Assembly (NCBI GenBank): GCA_028713915.1
Contig: JAQTNK010000003.1
Span: 20,775-84,774 of the forward strand
Direction: 5' to 3'
DNA length: 64,000 nucleotides
DNA from: Rhodocyclaceae bacterium
GTDB lineage: Bacteria; Pseudomonadota; Gammaproteobacteria; Burkholderiales; Rhodocyclaceae
Each line of letters opens with the position of its first letter. The first letter of the stretch is position 1. A program made the translations under genes and the position numbers. Of the stretch, positions 1-9,448 are shown piece by piece. Below the pieces are notes generated by a model that was given only the letters and a program-made list of their open reading frames with translations, was not told the DNA's origin and searched no databases.

Positions 1-507
1 GAGACCGGCGCGGCCGCGGGCGAGCACATCGACGCTCGTCAGCGGCTGCGGCGCGACGTGGCGGAACAGTTGCGCGGCGTCGTCGATCTGCGCCAGCACC
101 GATTCCGTCATGCGATCGTGCAGTTTCGCGGCCAGTGCCGCGTGGTCGAGCGCTCTGCCCGTCGCATGAAAGGCGATGCCGCGCTCGACGCGGCGCACCG
201 CGGCGAAGCCGCAGTTCCGGGCGATATCGGTGGCCTTCGACGACCACGGCGAGATCGTGCCCAGGCGCGGCGTCACCAGCAGCAGTTCGCCCGCGGGCGC
301 CGCCGGCAGGCGCGACGGAATGCCGAGCAAATCCTTCAATCGCGCCAGTTGCTCATCCGCCAGCGGCCGCTCGACTTCGACGAAATACCAGTGTTCGGCG
401 GCCAGTTCGGCGAGCGACGGCACGCGCTCGCGCACCTGTTCGGCGATGCGGGAAAGGCGTGACGCGGAGAAAGCGGCAATGCCGCGCAGCTTGAGGATTT
501 CGGCCAT
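1..507 (-). CDS. purL: Phosphoribosylformylglycinamidine synthase, N-terminal part (gene runs off the window)
   Basis: FGAM synthase converts FGAR, glutamine and ATP to FGAM in purine biosynthesis, in the cytosol. Reading leftward from the ATG at 507 gives [18 protein letters not shown], then AEHWYFVEVERPL, TPRLGTISPWSSKATD and VRRVERGIAFH, all typical of the N-terminal domain of the large (about 1,300-residue) single-chain PurL. Only about 169 codons are inside the window, so the catalytic and glutaminase domains are not visible. The gene diverges from the PEBP-family gene at 636 across a 128-bp gap. The frame is open to the window edge and no defect is seen. Confidence 0.9.
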   Translation of the reverse strand, partial: MAEILKLRGIAAFSASRLSRIAEQVRERVPSLAELAAEHWYFVEVERPLADEQLARLKDLLGIPSRLPAAPAGELLLVTPRLGTISPWSSKATDIARNCGFAAVRRVERGIAFHATGRALDHAALAAKLHDRMTESVLAQIDDAAQLFRHVAPQPLTSVDVLARGRAGL

Positions 508-635
508 GACGGGGAGTGTGGGAAAGGACGATTCGGCGAAGCGGCGATTATACCCGCCGCGACCGGGCGCCCGCCTTGCGCATGGGCGCCGCAGCGCCTA
601 GCATCGGAACATTCAAGTCTTCCGGAGCAGATCCC

Positions 636-1112
636 ATGACATTGACGCTGACTTCCCCCGTCTTCGCCCACCAGGCCGCGATTCCGCCGAAGTACACCTG
701 CGAGGGCAGCGACATATCGCCGCCGCTGGCCTGGTCCGGCGTCCCGGCCGAGGCCAAGAGCCTCGCGCTGATCGTCGACGATCCCGACGCGCCCGACCCG
801 GCGGCGCCGAAGACGACCTGGGTGCACTGGGTGCTCTACAACCTGCCGACCACCGCCAAGGGTCTGCCCGAGGCCGTGCGCACGCTGCCGCCGGGGACGC
901 TGGAAGGGGTCAGCGACTGGCGCCGCACCGGCTACGGCGGCCCCTGCCCGCCCATCGGCCGCCATCGCTATTTCCACAAGCTCTATGCGCTGGACACGGT
1001 GCTGCCCGACCTCGGCAAGCCCACCAAGGCGCAGCTGGAAAAAGCCATGGCCGGCCATATCGTTGCCCAGGCCGAACTCGTCGGCACTTACCAGAAGGGC
1101 GCGCGCACTTGA
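636..1112 (+). CDS. YbhB/YbcL-family (PEBP, Raf-kinase-inhibitor-like) protein
   Basis: A 158-residue protein of the phosphatidylethanolamine-binding fold. Diagnostic segments are the N-terminal PPKYTCEGSDISPPLAW, the ligand-site DDPDAPDP and VHWVLYNLP, and GYGGPCPPIGRHRYFHKLYAL, here cited in parts: GYGGPCPPIG and HRYFHKLYAL. The start at 636 has GGAG at 624-627. No signal peptide is apparent, so it is probably cytosolic like E. coli YbhB. The biochemical role of bacterial members is not settled. It is followed by the thioredoxin gene 46 bp downstream and may be cotranscribed with it. Confidence 0.88.
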   Translation: MTLTLTSPVFAHQAAIPPKYTCEGSDISPPLAWSGVPAEAKSLALIVDDPDAPDPAAPKTTWVHWVLYNLPTTAKGLPEAVRTLPPGTLEGVSDWRRTGYGGPCPPIGRHRYFHKLYALDTVLPDLGKPTKAQLEKAMAGHIVAQAELVGTYQKGART

Positions 1113-1158
1113 AATCCGGCGCAAGAGCCGCACATGGATGAGCCTGCCGGAGAATCCC

Positions 1159-2022
1159 ATGCCTGACCATGCCTACGAAGTAAGCGTCGCCGATTTCGAA
1201 CAGAAAGTCATCGCCGCCTCGCACGGCGTTCCCGTCGTCGTCGATTTCTGGGCCGAGTGGTGCCAGCCCTGCCGCATCCTCAAGCCGATCCTGGAAAAGC
1301 TCGCCGCCGAGTACGGCGGGCGCTTCATTCTCGCCAAGGTCAATTCCGACGAGAACCAGGAACTCGCCGTGCGCTACGGCGTGCGCGGCATCCCGGCCGT
1401 GAAGGCCTTCGTCGACGGCGAGATGATTGACGAGTTTACCGGCGCGCTGCCGGAGGGCGAGGTGCGCGCCTTCCTCGAGCGGCTGTTGCCCTCGCCTGCC
1501 GAACCCTTGCGCCAGCAGGCGCTGGCCGCGCACCGCCACGGCGACAACGACACGGCGCTGGACCTGCTGGCGCAGGCCGTGGCGCTGGATCCCAAGTGCG
1601 AGGCGGCGCAGCTCGACAGCGCCGAAATCCTGCTCGAAGCCGGCGCCCTCGATGATGCCATGCGCATACTCGAAGGCATCGCCGCGCCGGCCAGGAACCA
1701 GCCCCGCGCCGACGCCCTCGCCGCCCGCCTGCACCTCGCCGCGAATGCCGTCGGCGCCGACATCCCGACGCTGCAGCGCCAGCTCGCCGCCAATCCCGCC
1801 GACCTCGACACGCAGCTGCAGCTCGGCAATGCGCTGGCGCTGGGCCGCGACTACCGCGGCGCCTTCGGGCACCTGATCGAGATCGTGCGCCGCGACCGCA
1901 AGTGGAACGACGAGGCCGGCCGCAAGACGCTGCTGGCGCTGTTCAACCTTCTCGGCAGCCAGCCGGAATACGACGACCTGGTGCGCGAGTTCCGCATCCA
2001 GCTTTCGAGGACGCTGAATTAG
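1159..2022 (+). CDS. cnoX: Thioredoxin-TPR co-chaperone (CnoX/YbbN family)
   Basis: A 287-residue protein with an N-terminal thioredoxin domain (about residues 5-110) and a C-terminal tetratricopeptide-like half. The active site is WCQPC, a full CXXC, unlike E. coli CnoX, which has lost one cysteine; a redox-active form is therefore likely. The family protects unfolded proteins from oxidative damage and hands them to GroEL or DnaK (known for the family, not shown here). The start at 1159 is chosen because GGAG lies at 1149-1152 and the domain begins right after it. It sits upstream of tex with a 64-bp gap. Confidence 0.88.
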   Translation: MPDHAYEVSVADFEQKVIAASHGVPVVVDFWAEWCQPCRILKPILEKLAAEYGGRFILAKVNSDENQELAVRYGVRGIPAVKAFVDGEMIDEFTGALPEGEVRAFLERLLPSPAEPLRQQALAAHRHGDNDTALDLLAQAVALDPKCEAAQLDSAEILLEAGALDDAMRILEGIAAPARNQPRADALAARLHLAANAVGADIPTLQRQLAANPADLDTQLQLGNALALGRDYRGAFGHLIEIVRRDRKWNDEAGRKTLLALFNLLGSQPEYDDLVREFRIQLSRTLN

Positions 2023-2086
2023 TCAAGTCTTGTAAGCCGGGGCGCGGGCCGGTAGAGTTCGCGCCCTTCGCCTTTCGGTTCGTCCC

Positions 2087-4399
<2,313 letters not shown>

Positions 4400-4433
4400 A
4401 CGTAATCCGGCCGGGCGCCAAAACGCGACCGAC

Positions 4434-4468
4434 TTGGCAGCCGCCGTTACGTGCGCATACAATGCGCA
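4434..4468 (+). promoter_or_regulatory. Promoter and palindromic operator of ccdAB
   Basis: TTGGCA at 4434-4439 and TACAAT at 4458-4463 are 18 bp apart and resemble a sigma-70 promoter. TGCGCA occurs at 4452-4457 and 4463-4468, framing the -10 box with a 5-bp spacer. This is where an autoregulatory CcdA-CcdB complex would be expected to bind. The promoter match is moderate and the operator role is inferred from position and symmetry. Confidence 0.5.
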
Positions 4469-4482
4469 TTGGAGGCACGCAA

Positions 4483-4734
4483 ATGAAAACTGCTTACGAT
4501 CTGACGGCGCGCAAGCGCCCCGTCAATCTGACGTTGAACGAGGACTTGGTGGCGCAAGCCCGCGGCATGACCGACAATCTATCCGGTGTCGTCGAGTCGC
4601 TCCTTGCGGACTACGTCGAGCATGAACGCCAGCTACGCATCGCCAAAGCCATGACGCTCGAAGCGACCATCGCCACCTGGAACGACTTCAACGCCAAGCG
4701 CGGTTCGTTCGCCGACGAGCATTCGACTCTCTGA
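4483..4734 (+). CDS. ccdA: CcdA-family antitoxin
   Basis: An 83-residue protein: N-terminal ribbon-helix-helix DNA-binding part (ARKRPVNLTLNEDLVAQAR) and a C-terminal toxin-binding part ending WNDFNAKRGSFADEHSTL, close to the ending of F-plasmid CcdA. It neutralises CcdB and with it represses its own operon (family knowledge). The start at 4483 has GGAGG at 4470-4474; an upstream in-frame ATG at 4462 lies inside the operator and is less likely. Stop and ccdB start overlap as TGATG at 4732-4736, the usual coupling. A CRISPR relic follows directly. Confidence 0.88.
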   Translation: MKTAYDLTARKRPVNLTLNEDLVAQARGMTDNLSGVVESLLADYVEHERQLRIAKAMTLEATIATWNDFNAKRGSFADEHSTL

Positions 4735-5054
4735 TGGCTCAGTTCGACGTCCATCGGAACAATGGCAGGAATCGGGACGACATTCCCTATGTCGTTCTCG
4801 TCCAGTCGTCGCTCTACGACAGCTACCGCCGCCGCGTCGTCGTTCCGCTGGTGCGCAAGGCCAGTCTCGGCAAGATCAGCAACGCCCGTTTCAACCCGAC
4901 GTTCAAGATCGAAGGCACGGCCGTCGTCCTGCATCCGCTGGAGATAGTATCCGTCGCCAACGACCAACTCGGCGACTTCGTGAAATCTCTCGAGGCCGAA
5001 GGCGGCCGCATTATGGATGCGCTCGACGAGCTGCTGACGCGCGCCTGGGGATAG
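4734..5054 (+). CDS. ccdB: CcdB-family gyrase-poisoning toxin
   Basis: A 106-residue Ccd[10 protein letters not shown] at the start, [21 protein letters not shown] in two parts ([19 protein letters not shown]) and [17 protein letters not shown] correspond to the CcdB fold. The F-plasmid toxin ends in Trp-Gly-Ile, which contacts gyrase; this one ends LLTRAWG, keeping Trp and Gly but lacking the last Ile. The toxin may therefore be weakened, or may belong to a chromosomal variant. It is translationally coupled to ccdA. No transcription terminator is seen downstream on the plus strand: the hairpin at 5067-5092 has its T-run on the other strand. Confidence 0.88.
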   Translation: MAQFDVHRNNGRNRDDIPYVVLVQSSLYDSYRRRVVVPLVRKASLGKISNARFNPTFKIEGTAVVLHPLEIVSVANDQLGDFVKSLEAEGGRIMDALDELLTRAWG

Positions 5055-5061
5055 CGGAGGT

Positions 5062-5160
5062 GAAAAGGCCCGACAGGCAAGCCTGTCGGGCCGGGTACAG
5101 TCGTCACCCGAAAGTGACCACTTTATTGCAGCAACGGCTCTCACCCCGGAAAGCTACAAT
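5062..5160 (-). ncRNA. tracrRNA of a type II-C CRISPR system
   Basis: On the minus strand, 5160 to 5125 is an anti-repeat: its complement matches the CRISPR repeat at 5439-5474 in 28 of 36 positions without gaps. Downstream in transcript order come a small GTCAC/GTGAC hairpin (5103-5118, nexus-like) and the 12-bp terminator hairpin (5067-5092) with a T-run. This is the Neisseria-type II-C order, and the anti-repeat resembles the Neisseria one (CCGTTGCT followed by CAAT). An extended -10 (TGGCTACAAT, core 5172-5167) places transcription start near 5160. The gene looks intact although cas9 is destroyed. Confidence 0.82.
5063..5092 (-). terminator. Intrinsic terminator of the tracrRNA
   Basis: A perfect 12-bp stem (GGCCCGACAGGC and its complement, 5067-5092) with a 2-nt loop is followed on the minus strand by four T residues (AAAA at 5063-5066 on plus). 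On the plus strand there is no T-run, so it serves the minus-strand tracrRNA rather than ccdB. Confidence 0.75.
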
Positions 5161-5174
5161 GACAACATTGTAGC
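5153..5174. promoter_or_regulatory. Inverted repeat with two opposed -10 boxes between tracrRNA and cas9
   Basis: GCTACAAT (5153-5160), a 6-bp spacer and ATTGTAGC (5167-5174) form a perfect 8-bp inverted repeat. Each arm contains TACAAT: the right arm read on the minus strand is the tracrRNA -10, and the left arm on the plus strand lies 31 bp ahead of the cas9 start. In Neisseria II-C arrays the repeat ends act as extended -10 promoters. No good -35 was found for either direction. Confidence 0.5.
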
Positions 5175-5190
5175 CAAGATGGGAGTCGCC

Positions 5191-5445
5191 ATGCAATCGG
5201 AAAATTTCTCCTACACCATCGGACTCGACATCGGCATCGCGTCCGTCGGGTGGTGTGTGCTTGGCGAAAGTCGCATCATCGACCTCGGCGTGCGCGCCTT
5301 CGACAAGGCCGAGACGGCGAAGGAAGGCGACTCGCTGAACCTCGTTCGGCGCTCGGCCCGCCTAATGCGACGCCGTTTGCGCCGCCGGGCTTGGCGGCTG
5401 ACCAAGCTGGCGCGGCTACGTGTCAGCAATTCCAAAGGATTGTAG
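5191..5445 (+). pseudogene. cas9: cas9 stump: RuvC-I motif and bridge helix of a type II-C Cas9
   Basis: The 84-codon frame begins [14 protein letters not shown] (Asp13 is the RuvC catalytic aspartate) and continues to the arginine-rich bridge helix (residues 53-70, [18 protein letters not shown]), matching the first part of Neisseria-type Cas9. Homology ends near residue 77; a full II-C Cas9 has about 1,050-1,100 residues, so REC, HNH, the other RuvC parts and the PAM domain are gone. The TAG stop lies inside a CRISPR repeat. Start 5191 has GGGAG at 5180-5184; ATG 5179 is upstream in frame. No cas1 or cas2 follows. A deletion from cas9 into the array is the simplest explanation. Confidence 0.88.
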
Positions 5446-5474
5446 TCTTCCGGGGTGAGAGAGGGAGCTACAAC
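5439..5474 (-). CRISPR. Single remaining type II-C CRISPR repeat (36 bp)
   Basis: Read on the minus strand this 36-mer starts GTTGTAGCTCCC and ends GACTACAAT, the layout of Neisseria II-C repeats (GTTGTAGCTCCC ... TACAAT). It pairs with the anti-repeat at 5125-5160 (28 of 36 identical after complementing). Its TACAAT end points into the cas9 stump, so a transcript from it would run antisense to cas9. No second repeat was seen on either side, so this is not a working array. The about 20-30 bp to its left (5409-5438), where cas9 homology has faded, may be part of a spacer. Confidence 0.85.
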
Positions 5475-5746
5475 GTCTGAGTCGCCACCCCCTCCGGGGG
5501 CGACAACTCAAACGTTCTCGCTTCGCGAGGTCAGCAGGCAGAAAGCCTATTGCTTGCACACGTCACGTGCCGACCCGGTACTGGCGCAACTGAGTCGCAA
5601 CCATTTGATAAGCTGCTACGTTGCGTATGGGATTACACCCAACAAGGGTCGTATCAACCACTCCGATAGCGCGGTATCGGAACGCCTCGACTGCCAGTAT
5701 GAAAAGACAAGCCGTCAGTCAGGGTGTCTCGCGCTCGCGGCGGACA
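5475..5746. other. Non-coding remainder next to the CRISPR repeat
   Basis: About 270 bp without a recognisable gene and less GC-rich than its surroundings. It holds a hairpin with GTCGCC/GGCGAC arms (5481-5506 region) and a small CTCGC-TTC-GCGAG hairpin (about 5518-5530). It could be leader or flanking DNA of the lost array. A 106-codon open frame here (5455-5775) has no recognisable motif and starts inside the repeat, so I do not call it. Confidence 0.4.
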
Positions 5747-6625
5747 TCAAGTCCGGTCGAGCCGGGCTGCGTTGAGTTCCTCGTCCATTTCGCTGCGTAT
5801 CTCCGCCAGCTCGTCTTCGTCGATGCCCAGGTAGTTCAGCGCGCTCGCGCCGTGTGCCATCCATTCGGCTTCGTCCGGCATGCCGAGATAGCGGGCGATC
5901 AGATGGTCGGCAAGAATCGAGATGGCGGTCAGGCCGCGCGCCTGATCCGGGACGCCGGAATCGTCGTCGCTCAGGATTTCGACGCTGTGATGCAGGCGCG
6001 TCGCCTGGACGATGAGCGCCGGCAACTGCCAGTTGCGCGCCAGCATGGCGCCGACGGCGACATGGTCGGTGCCGTGGTGCTCGTCTTCCGTTTCCCAGAT
6101 CGGTCGCGCCGAACGGTTGCCCAGCACCAGCGTGTCCTTGTAGGTCGGGAAGCGCTGCATCAGGATGGGAATGCCGCAATCATGAAAGAGGCCGAACGTG
6201 TAGGCGTCCTCGCGCGTGATTCCCGGTACGCGCCGCGCCAGCCGGGCGGAAACCATGGCATGGAAGTTGGACCGCTCCCAGAAGCGTTCCATGCTCACGC
6301 CCTTGGGCGACAGGGCGCGCTGCAGGGCGAGGCCGTTGACGATGCTGATGACGTTCTTGAGGCCGAGGACCGTGGCCGCCTGCTGCACGTTCTCCACCTT
6401 GTGGCGCAGCGCGAAGAACGGCGAATTGGCGGTCTTCATCATCGACGCCGCGAGGCTCAGGTCGCCGCTGATGAGGCGGATGATCTTGCGAAAATCGATC
6501 TCGGGACGATGCGCCTCATCCAGCAGCGCGGTCACGACGGCCGGGCAAGGCGGAATGGAAATCGTCTTGAGGATGTCGGATACGGATTCCGCGGCGATTT
6601 CGACGCGGTTGGCGTTCTTCAGCAT
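5747..6625 (-). CDS. HDOD-domain signalling protein
   Basis: A 292-residue protein filled by an HDOD domain, an HD-like fold common in proteobacterial signalling. Visible are ISIPPCPAVVTALLDEA, GDLSLAASMMKTANSPFF, VENVQQAATVLGLKNV and AYTFGLFHDCGIPILMQRFP in family order. The complete catalytic HD metal set is not expected in HDOD and none is evident. Start 6625 is chosen for GGGAG 9 bp upstream and because the domain begins soon after; upstream in-frame codons to 6736 look non-coding. The role is unknown. A second HDOD gene is at 23457. Confidence 0.8.
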   Translation of the reverse strand: MLKNANRVEIAAESVSDILKTISIPPCPAVVTALLDEAHRPEIDFRKIIRLISGDLSLAASMMKTANSPFFALRHKVENVQQAATVLGLKNVISIVNGLALQRALSPKGVSMERFWERSNFHAMVSARLARRVPGITREDAYTFGLFHDCGIPILMQRFPTYKDTLVLGNRSARPIWETEDEHHGTDHVAVGAMLARNWQLPALIVQATRLHHSVEILSDDDSGVPDQARGLTAISILADHLIARYLGMPDEAEWMAHGASALNYLGIDEDELAEIRSEMDEELNAARLDRT

Positions 6626-6849
6626 GGCAGCAATCTCCCGAACAATGAACAAGCCAGAGATCGGGGGCGCGTTTTTTCGGTACGCGACGCTAAGCCATGC
6701 ACGCCCAGAAACCTTCATTGGCGACCCCGCTGTCATTGAGCCGGCTGGCTCATTAGACCGGAAGCTTTGCGTCCCCGCCTTTCGACGAGTTTGCCCTGAT
6801 CAACCCTAAAAATGATACGCCTATTCGCGCCGCGCACCAACCTGCTTTT

Positions 6850-7536
6850 TCAGAGCAACCCGGAGGCGATGTTGATCGTCAGGGCGACCAGCGTCGTGTT
6901 GAAGAAGAACGCCAGGACGCAATGAACCAAGCCGGTGCGGCGCATCGACCGACTGGTAATGCTGACGTCGGCAGTCTGGCCGGACGTGCCGATGACGCAG
7001 GCGAAATAGAGGAAATCCCCGTAGTCCGGCGCCTGGCCGCCCGGGAAGGCCAGGCCGCTGGGATTGCCGCGCGCTTCGGCGGCGTAGTAATCGTGCGCGT
7101 AGTGCAAGGCGAACATCACCTGGGTAAAAGCCCAGCACGACAGGATGGTGAGGCCCGCCAGCGCCATGTGGGCATAGCGCGTCAGCCCCTGCATGTCCTT
7201 GGCCACCGCGAGTTCGGCGACGATGGCGCCGAGGCACGCGAGGGCGGCGAGGACGACCATGGCGAGGATGAGAATCCGCCCCTCGTCCTGCTGCAGCGCC
7301 CGGGTGCGCATGCGTTCGTGGCTCGACCAGAACATCATGTGCGCCGCGAGCAGCAGATAAAGCCACGCCCCGACGTTCCAGCCGACGATCAAGCGCGTGA
7401 TCAGATGCGGCGCCAGCGCCGACGGCTGGACGACCGCCGTCGCCACTCCGGCCAGCACGCAAAGGTACAGCCGCGGCCGCGCCATGACAAAGCGCAACAG
7501 CCAGGGCCGCTGCGCGCGAAGCGAGATGTCTGCCAT
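6850..7536 (-). CDS. DUF1345-family integral membrane protein
   Basis: A 228-residue membrane protein. Hydrophobic spans are seen at [71 protein letters not shown] and a last one near the C terminus. The segments [27 protein letters not shown] and [18 protein letters not shown] are characteristic of DUF1345. Its function is unknown. Start 7536 ([10 protein letters not shown]) is the first ATG in the frame. It diverges from the gene at 7616 across about 80 bp. Confidence 0.8.
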   Translation of the reverse strand: MADISLRAQRPWLLRFVMARPRLYLCVLAGVATAVVQPSALAPHLITRLIVGWNVGAWLYLLLAAHMMFWSSHERMRTRALQQDEGRILILAMVVLAALACLGAIVAELAVAKDMQGLTRYAHMALAGLTILSCWAFTQVMFALHYAHDYYAAEARGNPSGLAFPGGQAPDYGDFLYFACVIGTSGQTADVSITSRSMRRTGLVHCVLAFFFNTTLVALTINIASGLL

Positions 7537-7615
7537 CAATCCATGTTACCTTGGACTATCGATCCCGGTCGCAACCGATCGGGCTTTGGCAACGAAACGA
7601 GAGCGAGGAACTGAG

Positions 7616-8053
7616 ATGGGGCTCCTGGTAAATATCGTCGCGGCGGACGAAGACGAAGTCGAGGCCGTCGGCACCTCGCAGCATCCGGTCGAAGAATGGA
7701 GCGGCATCGAAGCCAGGGACTTCGACACGTCCAAGCTGGCGACGCTGCATTGCCTGCTCAGCGAGGACGGCTTCGACGAGGCGCTGTACGCCTACGAACC
7801 CATTTTCGACGCCGGCGACGAGGGGGCGTGGGTGCTGCGCATCCCCGACCACGTCGCCGAGAAACTGGCGCAACTCGACGAGGAAGCGCTGGAGCGCGTC
7901 GGCGAGGAACTGGCGGCCACGGAGGAGTTCGAAATGCACGACTGGCCGCTCGAGGAAGTGCAGAACGTCGTCGTCGAAATGGCCGAAATCGCCCGCCTGG
8001 CCGAATCGCAAGGCCAGGTCATGCTGGTCTGGATGCATCCGCTGAACACTTGA
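7616..8053 (+). CDS. Acidic protein of unknown function
   Basis: I do not recognise this 145-residue protein. It is strongly acidic, rich in Glu and Asp (AADEDEVEAVG, AQLDEEALERVGEELAATEEFE), without a signal peptide or membrane span, so probably cytosolic. Predicted alternating helices and a short C terminus ending WMHPLNT suggest a compact globular protein; the plan of a DUF1877-like protein is possible but unproven. Start 7616 has GAGG at 7605-7608. It lies alone between divergent and convergent neighbours. Confidence 0.7.
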   Translation: MGLLVNIVAADEDEVEAVGTSQHPVEEWSGIEARDFDTSKLATLHCLLSEDGFDEALYAYEPIFDAGDEGAWVLRIPDHVAEKLAQLDEEALERVGEELAATEEFEMHDWPLEEVQNVVVEMAEIARLAESQGQVMLVWMHPLNT

Positions 8054-8076
8054 CCGCGGCGGCCGCAGCGTCCGCG

Positions 8077-9045
8077 TCAGGGCGCCTGCCGGCCGCTGAC
8101 GCGCTGGCCTTCCGCCAATAGCCAGGCGCGGAATGCGGCGACCGACGGGCGCTGGCCGACGGCTTGCGGCATCACCAGGAAATAGGCGTAGGCCGAGGGC
8201 ACGGCGATGTCGAAGGGGATGATGAGGCGCCCGGCGGCGACGTCGGCCTCGACCAGCGGCTTGAGCGCCAGCGCCACGCCCTGCCCGTCGAGCGCCGCTT
8301 CCACGGCGAGCACGGCATTGGAAAAACGCGGCCCGCGCTGCGCGTCGCGCGCGCCGGCGTCCACGCCGGCAATGCCCAGCCATTGCGCCCAGTCCGTCTG
8401 CCGATCCTCGTCGTCGATGGTCTCGTCGTGGATCAGCACGTGCCGGCATAGGTCGCCCGGCGCGGCGAGCGGCCGCTCCGCCGTCGGCAGGCGCGGGCTG
8501 CACACCGGCACGCGCTCGGGGGCGAAGATCTTGTCGACGCGAAAGCCCGGATAGTTGCCCGAGCCGTAGCGGATGGCCACCTCGCTCGCCGCCTCGCGCG
8601 GATCGACCATGCCTTCCTCGAACACCGCCGTTTCGCCGCGCTGATCCACGGAATCCGCGCTGCTCGCCAGACGCAGCTCGACGCCGGGATAGGCGGCCGC
8701 GAAGCGCGACAGGCGCGGCACCAGCCAGCGCGAGGCGAATGACGGCGGCGCCGTCACGGTCAATGCGCCGTCGCTGGACTGGCGCGTGGTGGCCACGGCG
8801 GCGGCCAGGCATTCGAAGCCTTCGCGGACCTTCGGCAGCATGGCGAGTCCTTGCGGCGTCACCTCCAGCGCTCGCGTCAGGCGGCGGAACAAGACCACGT
8901 CGAGGTAGCTTTCGAGCGCCTTGATCTGCTGGCTGATGGCCGCCGGCGTCACGTGCAACTCGTCGGCGGCCTTCTTGAAGCTCAGGTGGCGGGCGGCAGA
9001 GTCGAAGGCGCGCAGGGCGACGAGCGGAGGCAGGCGATAGGTCAT
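8077..9045 (-). CDS. LysR-family regulator, GcvA-like
   Basis: A 322-residue LysR protein with an N-terminal winged helix (LPPLVALRAFDSAARHLSF, KAADELHVTPAAISQQIKAL) and a C-terminal effector-binding domain with FASRWLVPRLSRFAAAYPGVE. The pattern is that of GcvA-type regulators. The small molecule it senses is not known. It is transcribed away from the lipoprotein gene at 9176, the classical arrangement for a LysR regulator and a target. A 28-bp element in the shared intergenic region recurs upstream of the CoA-transferase at 9632, which suggests that both are targets. Confidence 0.88.
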   Translation of the reverse strand: MTYRLPPLVALRAFDSAARHLSFKKAADELHVTPAAISQQIKALESYLDVVLFRRLTRALEVTPQGLAMLPKVREGFECLAAAVATTRQSSDGALTVTAPPSFASRWLVPRLSRFAAAYPGVELRLASSADSVDQRGETAVFEEGMVDPREAASEVAIRYGSGNYPGFRVDKIFAPERVPVCSPRLPTAERPLAAPGDLCRHVLIHDETIDDEDRQTDWAQWLGIAGVDAGARDAQRGPRFSNAVLAVEAALDGQGVALALKPLVEADVAAGRLIIPFDIAVPSAYAYFLVMPQAVGQRPSVAAFRAWLLAEGQRVSGRQAP

Positions 9046-9060
9046 TCGGCAATTAAGTTC

Positions 9061-9118
9061 TGCTAAGTCGTCACATCATAAAGTGTCGTTTGCCGCGCGG
9101 CAACGCTCTGGCTATCGT
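9061..9118 (+). promoter_or_regulatory. Promoter of the 9176 lipoprotein with an upstream LysR-site candidate
   Basis: TTGCCG (9090-9095) and TATCGT (9113-9118) are 17 bp apart. Directly upstream, 9061-9088 (TGCTAAGTCGTCACAT at its left end) matches 9449-9476 in 22 of 28 positions with no gap. A 12-bp palindrome TGCCGCGCGGCA lies at 9091-9102. An activator site just upstream of -35 is normal for LysR targets; assignment to the neighbouring regulator is inference. Confidence 0.45.
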
Positions 9119-9175
9119 TGCATCCAGGCCGGCGCTACGGCCGCCTCCCCCAGTTACCGAAAAGGACCACCGACT

Positions 9176-9391
9176 ATGAAACGTTCCCTGTTCGTCACCG
9201 CCCTGCTTGCTCTGGCATTGTCCGCCTGCGGCCAGAAGGACCAAGAGGTGGCGACACCCGCCGCGCCGGCAATGGCCGACCCGGCACCTGCCGCAGTGGC
9301 GCCCCTGCCGCCGGTCGCGCCGACGACCGAAACCGCCGGCCCGGCCGACGCCGCCAAGCCCGCCGAAGGCCTCACGCCGACGCAAAGGTAA
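9176..9391 (+). CDS. Small alanine/proline-rich lipoprotein
   Basis: A 71-residue protein with a lipoprotein signal peptide: basic start MKRSLF, hydrophobic VTALLALALS and lipobox LSAC with Cys about residue 19. The rest is a low-complexity Ala/Pro-rich chain (PAAPAMADPAPAAVAPLPP), so it is probably a membrane-anchored, extended periplasmic peptide without a folded domain. I do not recognise a function. It is divergent from the LysR gene and has a plausible sigma-70 promoter. A perfect 14-bp inverted repeat follows the stop codon. Confidence 0.65.
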   Translation: MKRSLFVTALLALALSACGQKDQEVATPAAPAMADPAPAAVAPLPPVAPTTETAGPADAAKPAEGLTPTQR

Positions 9392-9394
9392 GCC

Positions 9395-9428
9395 GCAGCG
9401 GAGCGGCGCGTGCACGCCGCTCCGCTGC
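9395..9428. repeat. Perfect 14-bp inverted repeat after the lipoprotein gene
   Basis: GCAGCGGAGCGGCG (9395-9408), a 6-bp loop and the exact complement (9415-9428). It begins 3 bp after the stop at 9391. There is no T-run, so it may stabilise the mRNA 3' end or help factor-dependent termination. Confidence 0.6.
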
Positions 9429-9448
9429 GCCGCGCGACGATGAAGCTT

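Noticed and set aside
5067-5092. Terminator of ccdAB
   Set aside because: T-run is on the minus strand only; it belongs to the tracrRNA.
5191-5445. Small IscB/TnpB-like nuclease
   Set aside because: The bridge-helix sequence, the adjacent anti-repeat and the repeat fit a truncated Cas9; no PLMP domain or omega RNA was seen.
5475-5746. Further CRISPR repeats
   Set aside because: No second copy of the GTTGTAG...TACAAT pattern was found in this stretch.
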